Origin: Archilochus colubris
Lineage: Eukaryota; Chordata; Aves; Apodiformes; Trochilidae
Length of the DNA: 64,000 nucleotides
Direction of reading: 5' to 3'
NCBI GenBank assembly: GCA_023079485.1
Contig: CM041083.1
Location: 107,386,054 to 107,450,053, forward strand
The notes beneath the pieces are model-generated. The model was given only the letters and a program-made list of their open reading frames with translations. It ran no database searches and was not told where the DNA came from. Positions 1-9,103 of the stretch are shown in pieces (the first letter of the stretch is position 1; the number at the start of each line of letters is the position of its first letter). A program made the position numbers and the translations under genes.

Positions 1-610
1 CCTAATACTTCTTGAAGAGTTAATTAAAGGGGTTTAATCTCTTCTGAGAAGATGGGAATCCGAATCTATCCGTGGAAATTACTTTCTCTACAGGAATGAC
101 GTTAAGCCCAGCTAGCACCCCACGCCAGGTCGAAGGCTGCCCTGGCACAGGGATGCCGTGTGTCATGCGAGCAGAGGACGGTGCTTGACTGCCGCTAGAG
201 CATGGGAGCCTTTCATTTATTTTATTTTTTTTCTTCTTCTTCTACGTATTTGTTTTATTAAAGAGAAAATCCCCCGGCTTTTAAAGGAGCTGGGTAACGA
301 GGCGGGCCACCAGCCAGGCGCTGCACCATTTGCGGGGGAAGAGTGACCCCCGATGGACACGGATCGGAAAGGAAACCTGAGTCCCCGCCCGGCTCTGCTG
401 CCTCCTCCCCTTGCCCAGGACCTGTCGCTGCGGGCAGGCCGGTGTGGCACATTTGTCCCCTCCTCTGCCCTCTTCCCCCCAAGCTCCCTTACAGAAAAGC
501 CGCCGGGAGCATCGCGGGGTTGTCCCTTGCGCCGGCACTGCAGCGCTCGGTGGCAGGGAGGCGGTCCCCAGGCCGTCCCCAAGGGGTGGGGTTGGCAGCT
601 GAGTGTATCC
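1..610. promoter_or_regulatory. CpG-rich block, candidate CpG island
   Basis: Between about 295 and 612 there are roughly 23 CpG dinucleotides in a GC-rich context, against near absence in the surrounding kilobases. It includes Sp1-like GGCGGG (301-306) and CCCGCCC (plus-strand, about 384-390). The 5' edge may extend beyond the window. It could be a promoter, a silenced element or a coding exon I do not recognise. Confidence 0.45.
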
Positions 611-1299
611 GGTAGTTTTCCCCTGTGTGGGCTACTGTGATTGTCAGCAAAAAGCCCTCTTTCAGCTTCTAATCTTCCCTGGGGAGTGTGAGGAGCCCAG
701 CTCCTGGCTGGCAGTGATGCTGCGCAACCTGGAGGGCCGAGGCAGGGAAGTCGGCTGGGGCTCTGGCTCCAGGCTGAAGCTGATGTTGGAGCTAAGGGCC
801 TCCCAGCCACAGGCGAGGTTTATGCACACCGTGCTCATCAGTACCAAACCGCATCGGTCACTGCAGCGAGCAGGCCGTGCTCACTCACTGTCAGCTGAGC
901 TCCTCTCAGGGTGTCCATCACAAACCACTCGGAGTACAATAGGCATGGCAGAGATACCTGAGCTGAAATCCCAAGCTGGAGCAGCAGGCAGGTGTTGTTG
1001 TACTGTGTTTTGCCTCAGCTGAGTGGGTCAAAGCCTTCAGCATGCTTGGGGGAACCACACAGGGCTGGCTGCCTGCAGTGGAAGCAAAGCCTTAAGGCTC
1101 ACTGAATTTCCACAGAGGAAACGCAAGGAACAATGATTCACACCAGACCAGCCCTAAGATTGTAAAAAGCAAGAGGTGTTTTCTCTAGGAATTGAATGGA
1201 AAGCTGCTTAGAACTATGGCTTTATCATTAGATTTAAAATGTCGTGCCAGAGACTGCTGGCAACATCTGATCCATAGCAGCCAGTGCCTGTGCTACCCA

Positions 1300-1350
1300 G
1301 CTCCCTCACATGGAGGGAGCCATGGCCACAGGAAAAACGCTCCTGTGGCC
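1300..1350. repeat. two adjacent perfect hairpins
   Basis: Hairpin 1: gctccctc (1300-1307), loop acatg, gagggagc (1313-1320). Hairpin 2: ggccacagga (1324-1333), 7-nt loop, tcctgtggcc (1341-1350). Only three bases separate them. The function is unknown. Confidence 0.6.
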
Positions 1351-1963
1351 GTGTGCTACCCTGAGAATTATCATGGGGCAGCCTGGGGAGCCTGGAAAGC
1401 ATGAGAGCATCTGATGAGAGATGGTACCCTAGAGCAATTCTTGTAGGTACAGTAAGTGCAAGGGTATGTCCAACACTTTTTTAAAAAACACAGAGCTGCA
1501 TGTTGGCCCTTGAGCTCAGAGGAGCATTTGGCTTTGTCCTTGCCACACTCCCAAGTGTTGGCTCACAGCCTGCTCTCTTTTCATAGATAGTGTAGCACAT
1601 ACTTAGTATTCTATTCATGCCTCTCTGCAGATTTATGAATCTCAGTTTCTGACTTTGATCTGGTTCCTGCAACATTAATTAATTTCAGACCCTCTTGCTC
1701 CCTCTTTTTTTTTTTCCAGTATGCTATTTCTAATTATTTCTTATTCCTTGGGTTACCTACTTAATTTCAAAGAACTTTGCCCTGGGAGAAGATTACTTGG
1801 CTGCTGTAACAATGTGTGATAATTTATGGGTCATCAGTTAATTACACAGATGTGACATAGGGATCTGGTATCACACAGTCCTCTGGAGTCTGGCCTAGCA
1901 CTCAAAAATGGCATCAGTATTTGTCTCTCCAAACTGTGCACAGAATTGTAGGAGGAACCACAG

Positions 1964-2215
1964 GAAGAAGACAAGAAGGCACGGTCTTAAGTTATGCCAG
2001 GGGAGGTTTAAATTGGACATTAGAAAGAATTTCTTTACCGAGAGGGTGATCAAGCATTGGAATGGGCTGCCTTGGGAAGTAGTGGATTCTCCATCCCTGG
2101 AGATATTTAAAAAGGGACTGGATGTGGCACTCAGTGCCATGGTCTAGCAACCGCAACGGTGGTTCAAGGGTTGGACTCAATGATCTCTGAGGTCCCTTCC
2201 AACCCAGCTGATTCT
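1964..2215 (+). mobile_element. CR1 LINE, 3' end fragment
   Basis: The translated end of the CR1 ORF2 is visible (LKLCQGRF, then [35 protein letters not shown]) followed by the characteristic 3' UTR (caacggtggttcaagggttg, gaggtcccttccaaccca, gattctg). It is 5'-truncated, as usual for CR1. It belongs to the same subfamily as the copy at 32398-32943. A short tcttcctctg-type repeat follows the 3' end. Confidence 0.9.
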
Positions 2216-3617
2216 GTCTTCCTCTGTCTTCCTCTCTTTCACACAGAGGTGGTTGGCTTGTGATAGCACCAAGATTTGAAACCAAAGCAGTGGGAAGGAT
2301 TTCAGATCTGGTGTGGTGAAGTGCACAGGGAGCTGGCATACACGAGCCACTTGTCACCACTTGTGTACATGTACTCTTCTGGCTGTGTGCTGCTTTCTGC
2401 TTGAAGCCCTGACTCTCTTTCAGCATTTTACTACTTCACTGACTTCCTGAAGGTTTTGGATTAGTCTGGTAGTATTACCGACTGAAAATAATCCTAACTG
2501 CAGTAGCAAACATCAACTTGCTGTGAAAGATGTTGCTGCTGCAGGAACTGCTGCATATATACTATACACCATTTTCATGCCATTTCCTATCTGTGCCTTT
2601 TATTGTCATCCACTAGGGAGATGTGGAGCTCTGCAAAATTTAACCACTCCAGCAATCCCTGTCAGTCTTGCTGGCAACATCTTCAGGATATTTAATTTCT
2701 ACTTTTATTTGGTGCCGTACCTTCAAAATTTTTGTCATCTTTTGGCAATGCAAAAAATGTCCTGTGGCATCAACGAGCCAGATAAATGGCTCTTCTGAGT
2801 ACCTGAAAGAGCTCAGTCTGGGAAAAAAGCTAGCTATGAGGAATACAACAGGGGTTTCTAAAGTTATGGATGATGTGGAGCTGGGACAGTGGAGATCGAG
2901 GTATCACAAATGTTTGCTCTGTTGTTCTTCCCTAGGGGTATGTCTGTGAGTGGTGTTTGAGGCAGGATACTGGGTGCATCTGTAGGAGTACACCTGATCC
3001 TTCATGGCCCCTTGCATCAACCTTTGCCAAGAGATCCCTCCTTCAGAATAGTTGCATTCTGAGGATGGTGACTGGGCTCTGGGAGGAGGAGGTGTAGCAC
3101 CTTTAACTTGGATGTGCCATAACAGGTTTAAGGGGAGATTTTCTTGGTTCAGATATTTCACTTCAACTGGAAGAAGACAGGGAAATAGAAAACATGTTTG
3201 TCTACCCAAACACAGTCTGAATAAAAGCACAGTGATGTTTTTGCAGCAAGGACCCAAGGGGTACACAGGCACTTCTGCCATTTACGGTGTTTAGTAGACC
3301 TGAGGCATCTCAGGAAGCATATCTACATTTGCACCAGACACCTCCCTGAGGGTGAAAGAATCAGGAAAAGGTGACTTATGGCCTCTTCAGTTGTCCCATC
3401 CCCACGGTAAATCCGTGCTCCTGCCATTTCCTGTGAAAGATTGCCACCAATCTTTATTTCCTGGGTGTTTGTCTATTCAGTTTCATTGCAATGTTTTCAT
3501 CTTTTGATACAAAATTCAAGATACATTTTGTAGTTTGTTCCTGATTGAAAAAACAAAAACAAACAATCCACCACAAAACCAAACTAAAACTTTTGTTTGT
3601 GCAGGGGTGCAGAGGAG

Positions 3618-3800
3618 CCATCACAGTATCACAGGATACTGCAGGTGGGAAGGCCCCTCAGTGGGGTCTCTGGTCCCACCTCCTGCCCCAAAAAAGGCCA
3701 GCTCTGTGATCATACCAGGCTGCTCAGGGCTTTCTCCACATGGTTCCTGAATGCCCCAGGGATGGAGCCTGTACAAACTGTTCTCCTCTCAGGGGCATCA
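3618..3800 (-). mobile_element. CR1 LINE, diverged 3' fragment
   Basis: Plus strand begins with atcacagtatcacagg, then ctggtcccacctcctgcccc, ccaggctgctcagggc and catggttcctgaatgcccc, the reverse-complement layout of an older CR1 3' end. It is more diverged than the other copies and its inner boundary is uncertain. Confidence 0.7.
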
Positions 3801-4577
3801 AGGTGTACTCCCCAAAGGCTGTCTGTGTGCAGTCAGCATCACCTGTAACAGCATTGCATGGAGGGGAACAGCCACAGAAACCATGGCTTCACTTTGAAGG
3901 TCACATGGAAGACACTTCATTGGTTACAATTATCCCCTGACTCATCATCATCCCTCATATTAAATTGATTGGAAACACAGAACTGAGAGGAGAAAGCAAA
4001 CTTGATACCACAGCTGTACGTAATGGGCAAACAAATCCCTGCTGTGCCAGCCCTCTCTGTGGCTTCTCTGACCACTTTATTACTCTGCCAGGAGGAAGGA
4101 TTCCTTACTACAGCTAATTACTTCTCTACATTAACAAAAAGGAAACATTGCCCAGACTAATGACTAAGCACCTTTCTGTACGCCTGTGCTCAGTACCACG
4201 GGCTTGCTGCGTGACCTTGTGTGTACTCCTCCACCTGCCTTCATCTGTCAAGCTTAAAATGGGAACAATTTACCCAGGCCCTAAGGCTGCTGTATGATTT
4301 CATTGTTGCAAAAAAACATACTCAAGCTCTTGCCCACATATGACACAGAGGTACTATGCATTATTAGCAGGATGTGTGGCCGAAGGAAAAGAGGAACAGA
4401 GGAGGTAATTTTTCAAAGGCTTTCTTTCCCCTCATTTCTACCCAAAATAAGCAAGCTTCAAAATGCTGGATTGGATTATTTTGGTAATACCAACACACTA
4501 AGGGCTTTCAATCATGACAGGCCCTGTCACTGAAAGGACTGAAAAAGTCTTCCAAAGTACCTCAGCAACTGTTGAGA

Positions 4578-4606
4578 ATAAAATTAATAAAATAAATAAA
4601 ATAAAA
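4578..4606. repeat. (AATAA)n-like simple repeat
   Basis: Imperfect aataaa/ttaataaaataaataaaat run. Confidence 0.6.
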
Positions 4607-5002
4607 AGGAAAAGAAAGCCAGCTGCTGAAGATAGCAGGAGTGGGAACATGAGGTATGGAAAGCATCATTTGCCATCTCCAGAATTATCTGGCCACATCT
4701 GAAATCACCACGCACAGGCAGCAGGATCACCTTCTTGTTATGCTGTTTGCAAAGACAAGAGCCTAAGAAACAAAGGATTTCCTCTGCTGCCCTGAGGCTG
4801 GGGCAAGCAAAGCAGGTCTGCTAGAGAAGACTGTGAAAAAAACACTGACTGGTACAACTGGAGTTAAGAAAAGCACCTCCCAAACTCAGTGCTCAAGGGT
4901 GCCTACACTCTCTCCACATAAGATGGGTGCTATCCTTCTACCACAGGGGCCCTGCAAGGCTCTACTCACAGCTCTGGCAATATCTTCTTTTCTAATAAAA
5001 AA

Positions 5003-5255
5003 CTAGCAGTAGGACAAGGGGAAATGGATTTAAACTGAAGAAGAATAGGCTTAGATTGGGTATTAGTATGAGGGTGGTGAGACTCTGGAACAGATTGCCC
5101 AGAGAAATTGTGGACGGAGGTGTACAAGGCAGGGATGGATGAGGCCCTAAGCAACAACCTTGTTTGGATGAGAGGTGTCCCTGCTCATGGCAGGGAGGTT
5201 GGAGCAGATCAGCTCTAAGGTCCCTTCCAACCTAAACCATTCTATGATTCAATGA
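5003..5255 (+). mobile_element. CR1 LINE, 3' end fragment (second subfamily)
   Basis: Shows agtaggacaaggggaaatgg, taaactgaagaagaatagg, gattgcccagagaaattgtg, then ctctaaggtcccttccaacc and the terminal attctatgattc octamer repeat. The body differs from the 1964 and 32398 copies, so it is another CR1 subfamily. 5'-truncated. Confidence 0.9.
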
Positions 5256-6610
5256 AACCCGCTCCCTAATGTCCACCCACTCACCTTTTAGGGATAATCT
5301 GCCAGAACCACCTCTACTTCTCAGGTTATAGTTCTCCTAAAGAACAGTGATGGAAAACAGGGTCTCACCCACATGCCACGGAAGCTGCTGCTGCCCCCGC
5401 TGCATAAAACTTCAGCCCCTGGCATATTCCCTACATTGGGACTAAAATTCAGCATGCCAAAGGGAGGGGGCTTGGCCAAATAACCAGCCATGGAAGACTG
5501 GAGAGCACTTATAAAATAATACAAATTCTTCTGGAATTTGCTACTTTTTTTCTCTTTTTAAAATGTGGACTTAAGGTTCCTTATGACCAGCACAGAAAAA
5601 CAAACTGAAATGAGTAATTATGGGCACAATAAGGAAAATGGCAACTGTCAATTCTTCAAGCAAAATATAAGCTGAGCCTTATGCGAGGGCTCTTTGCTAA
5701 ACTACAGTCACTGGCAAGTGAGAATACAAGAACTACTCCATAGCATTACACTTTCTACCAATCAAATCTTTTGTATAAGGCTTGTTATGTGGTAAATAAG
5801 CTAAATAATACAGATTTTTAATACAAAACATGTTGTTACTGAAGTAGAAGATATTTATGCAGGATTGTATGCAACCTGAAAGCTAGAGGCAGTTGCTGGA
5901 AACATTGCAGTACTTAGTAAAAACTTAACTGTGAAGGAGACAAATGTGTGAACCAAGCTAAAGAAAGATTGTGGCATTTGCAACAATTTATCCTTGTTCA
6001 CGTTTGTTCCCTGCTGAGCACACAAGCAATTATTAGCATGCCTTGCACTCATGTTCCAGTAGAGGTTGATGCAGTTTTATGGATTTGGGAAACAGCACTG
6101 CTAGTTAAAAATCTGAACATGCCATTTTATAGTTTGAAGTCCCACTAAAGGAAAGCTTCATTTTGTGTGTCAAATAGCACACTGTGGGCAAATAGTTGGA
6201 TCCAGTATTTGTTCTCCTGTCTGTCTTGTTTTCCATCCTCTAAGAGGGAAGGCTCCAGGCTTGCACATTCCATTGAGGAAATAAACTAATAAAAATGATG
6301 TTTCAATAGGAGAGAAAGGAGGCCAACAAACCTGTCCCAGCCTTTCAGGAAGGACAGGCTGAAGCTCAGCATACGCTGGCCAAAGGAACTATTACTCTCC
6401 CTAGAGCCCAGACCCCACCAGAAACCAGCCTAAACAGGCTGAATCCACTGCAAGGGTACACCCTCACACAATGCAGGGCACACACTGCTAAGGGTAGAAA
6501 ACTTGCTGTTAAGGAGACTCCTTACAGGTTGTTTAAGCCAGGAGAGTGATGGCAATCTACTGTAGGACTTGCTTCCTTGCATGCCTCTACTGAGAGAGGC
6601 AGTGTCTTGG

Positions 6611-6662
6611 AGCACACAAGTACACACCCCACTCTCTTGTGGTTTTTTTCCAGTATTTTATT
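6611..6662 (-). promoter_or_regulatory. TIAM1 distal polyadenylation site
   Basis: On the minus strand AATAAA lies at 6662-6657, followed 27-46 nt later by a GT-rich downstream element at 6630-6611 (gtggggtgtg then tacttgtgtgct). Cleavage would fall near 6640. Hexamer, spacing and GU-rich element are all canonical. Confidence 0.8.
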
Positions 6663-7700
6663 TCTGACAGGCATTTACAACGTTCCATTCATAGAACTAA
6701 AAACATAAAAATAGACCTTCTTTCAGCTTATAAAAGAAATATATAAGAACCTTTGACATAGACATGTCATGACATTATGTACAAGGACAACGGTACCTTC
6801 CCAGTACCAGACTTCCAGTATTTCAGTGCTGACTGTGTTCTGCTGGGTACAGCACAGGACAGCTAAAACCTCTGCTTCTCTAATATGCTGGGACACAACT
6901 GACAGGTAGATGCTATAAAACAATGATGTGATAATAATACAAAGGGTATAGAAACCTTTCTAAAGCTTTTACGAAAAGAAATCAGAAGATAGCAAAAAGT
7001 TAATAGAGAAAGCTTTCATAAGATCAAGTATAGTGCACCAGAAACCAGAAAGGGCAGGAGGGGGGTGGCAAGGGGAGAATGCTAGCTGGGACACAAAGAC
7101 AGTGATGGATTTTTGGGGAGAATAATTTTTGTTATGTTTTAAAATATAGTCAGAGTGGATTTTATAAAATATAATCCTAAAGCTATTACAAAATTTCAGG
7201 TTTTCAAAGTACCTACCAATGTGTCAAACATCAATAGATACCAACAAAAAAAAAGAAAAAAAGAAAAAAATTATATAATCTTCCTTTTATCCTACAGGTG
7301 AAACTGAAGTGGGAAAAGCTATATAAATCTTAAAAAAAAAAAAAGTGCTATTTTGTGTTTTGTATTTGGAAGTATACTTAAAAACCACAATATTTTAGTC
7401 ACATTTTACCCTGTTTTAGATGTTTAAATAGAAGGTTTTAAAATGTTAAAGAGGTTTGTTTGTGTAGAACTTGTTCATAATCTGTTGCAGTGGAAAAGCT
7501 TTTATAAAGGAATTAAAATACACTAGTTTCACCCACAGTAGAAGAGTGGATGAGGTCAGTTTTTTGGCCACGAATTCCCTGTCCCCTAAGCCCAAACTCT
7601 GCCAGAAAGTGGACTAAACTGATCTGTGGTGTAGCTACTCTGGCTGCAGCAAGGTTATACCATGGATCAGATTGGTCCACTACAATTCAGTAATGTCATT

Positions 7701-7720
7701 TTTATTTTATTCTTTTTATT
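7701..7720 (-). promoter_or_regulatory. cluster of three AATAAA hexamers, possible proximal poly(A) site
   Basis: Minus-strand AATAAA occurs at 7720-7715, 7711-7706 and 7706-7701, about 0.9 kb after the stop codon. No clear GU-rich element follows in the next 60 nt, so use of this site is uncertain. Confidence 0.35.
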
Positions 7721-8529
7721 ATCTAACTAAACTCCAGTCTCAAACATATACAATAATCCTTTTCCTGAAGAAAGTTATACCTAAATAAGAATTTCCAGTT
7801 CATACTTTAATATAAAACCACCATTTCTAACCCTCTGCAAAAAAGCTAGCCTCGTATACTAGACATGGAGCTAAGCTAATGTTGTAAAACTCTTTATCCC
7901 TTTGTGCCCCTGCATCTCAGGTAAAATACAAAAAAATATTTCTTCAAGTGTTAAATTTGGATCTCTTTCAAGAGAGTTTGGCATCTTTATAATATTATGT
8001 AAAACTAGAGCTTCCAACATTGACATTAAGTTAGACCAGCCACAGACCAAGAGGACTTAACACAACATAAATCCCGAACCTTTCCTCACACACTCCTAAA
8101 ATACATGTATATTCTCTTACACTTAAGGAGGGAAAAATAATAAGAATACTGCAACTGTACAAGTTAAAAAGGCAGTTTGCTCATTAAGGAGATGAACCTA
8201 CGACTGATGTTTTATGGCTATAAAGCCCTCTGTTTGTTGTGCTGTTGTCTAAGCTAGTTCACTGAACGTAGGTTAAAAAATCTGGAGTAATTTGTTTTCC
8301 AGTGATTATATTCTCCCCATACTTAATATCAGCCCCTGATTATTTTAGAATAAATAAAATAGTGTGAAAGCCCTTGGTAACGCAAGACAGGACCTCGAGC
8401 TTATTCCATTCCAGACTTTTTGAGCATGTTACAGTTGCCTAAATTGTGGCCGCGTGGCTTCGGACCAATTCAGCTGCCAAAATGGTGTGTGCAAGTGTGC
8501 AATCTATCCGTATCGGCTCTCCAGGGTGC

Positions 8530-8602
8530 GTGGGGGCTGGAGGAAGGGAAGGGAAGGAAGGAGGAAAGGGAGGGATGGAGGGCGGGACGAGGGAGACCTA
8601 CG
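8530..8602 (-). promoter_or_regulatory. CU-rich tract in the 3' UTR just after the stop codon
   Basis: The plus strand is an almost pure purine run built on GGAAG/GGGA units, so the TIAM1 mRNA carries a 60-70 nt C/U tract starting about 25-30 nt past the TAA. Such tracts bind PCBP/PTB-type proteins (general knowledge); a role here is inference. Confidence 0.45.
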
Positions 8603-8627
8603 CGTCCGGATGGTGACAGGGAGCGTT

Positions 8628-9103
8628 TTAGAGCTCTGTGTTCAGTTTCCTGCTGGGGACAAAATCTTCACGCCTAACCCAGATGACCTCCTCGCCATGG
8701 CCCTCCACGTCGCCGTTGATGCCGGGCAAAGCTGCCTGCTTCTTCAGCTGGGTCATCCTGGAGGCGTGCGTGTCCGTGGCCGGGCGCGGGCGGTCTCCCC
8801 GGCCGCTTGCGATGGAGGCCGCCTGCAGCCGCTCCCGAAGGTCTCGCTCAGCCACGGTGCCTCTCATGGCCTCGCAGTACTCATCGTCATCACTGAGGAT
8901 GTCCGTTTCCTTGATGTCCTCCTGCTCCTCATACTGAGCAAGGTCAAACTGTTCCTCTACCCAGCGGTCAGTGTCCCCACTGTGAGTGGGCTGCTGGGGC
9001 TCTTTTTCAGGGCTGCTCGTGTAGACGGCATCTGAGTCAATGGTAAACCTGTTTCGGGCCAGCCGCCGCCTCCTCCTCCCAAGAGACTTGCTTGGGGCTG
9101 ACA
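8628..9103 (-). CDS. TIAM1: TIAM1 last coding exon, C-terminal tail and stop (residues 771-928)
   Basis: 476 nt of coding sequence; acceptor tttgtgtgtgtgcag; stop codon TAA at 8630-8628. It encodes [20 protein letters not shown], an acidic segment with [14 protein letters not shown] and [13 protein letters not shown], a low-conservation stretch, [19 protein letters not shown], then WVRREDF and SRKLNTEL. The [11 protein letters not shown] block is strongly basic. The final residues T-E-L fit a class I PDZ ligand. The exon continues into the 3' UTR without interruption. Confidence 0.97.

Larger units (their letters stand above)
1..6610. other. sequence downstream of TIAM1, no supported gene
   Basis: About 6.6 kb past the TIAM1 poly(A) site. 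It holds a CpG-rich block (1-610), two adjacent hairpins (1300-1350), three CR1 fragments (1964-2215, 3618-3800, 5003-5255) and an A/T simple repeat near 4578-4606. The short ORFs lack recognisable domains. I see no neighbouring gene. Confidence 0.7.
6640..8627 (-). other. TIAM1: TIAM1 3' UTR (about 2 kb)
   Basis: AT-rich sequence running from the stop codon to the poly(A) site. The first 200 nt after the stop are GC-rich and include a CU-rich tract (mRNA sense). The rest is AT-rich, with three closely packed AATAAA hexamers at 7701-7720 and an inverted-repeat pair at 8195-8202/8267-8274. No ORF of note and no CR1 are present, fitting a conserved 3' UTR. The length is inferred from the poly(A) signal, not from transcripts. 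Confidence 0.8.

Noticed and set aside
217..810. 197-codon minus-strand ORF in the CpG-rich block
   Set aside because: Low-complexity Arg/Pro/Ser composition, several overlapping frames of similar length and no recognised family; probably composition-driven.
603..1022. 139-codon plus-strand ORF
   Set aside because: No recognisable domain and no splice or promoter context that I can support.
8454..9035. 193-codon plus-strand ORF
   Set aside because: It is antisense to the last TIAM1 coding exon, lacks recognisable domains and is explained by the GC-rich exon composition.
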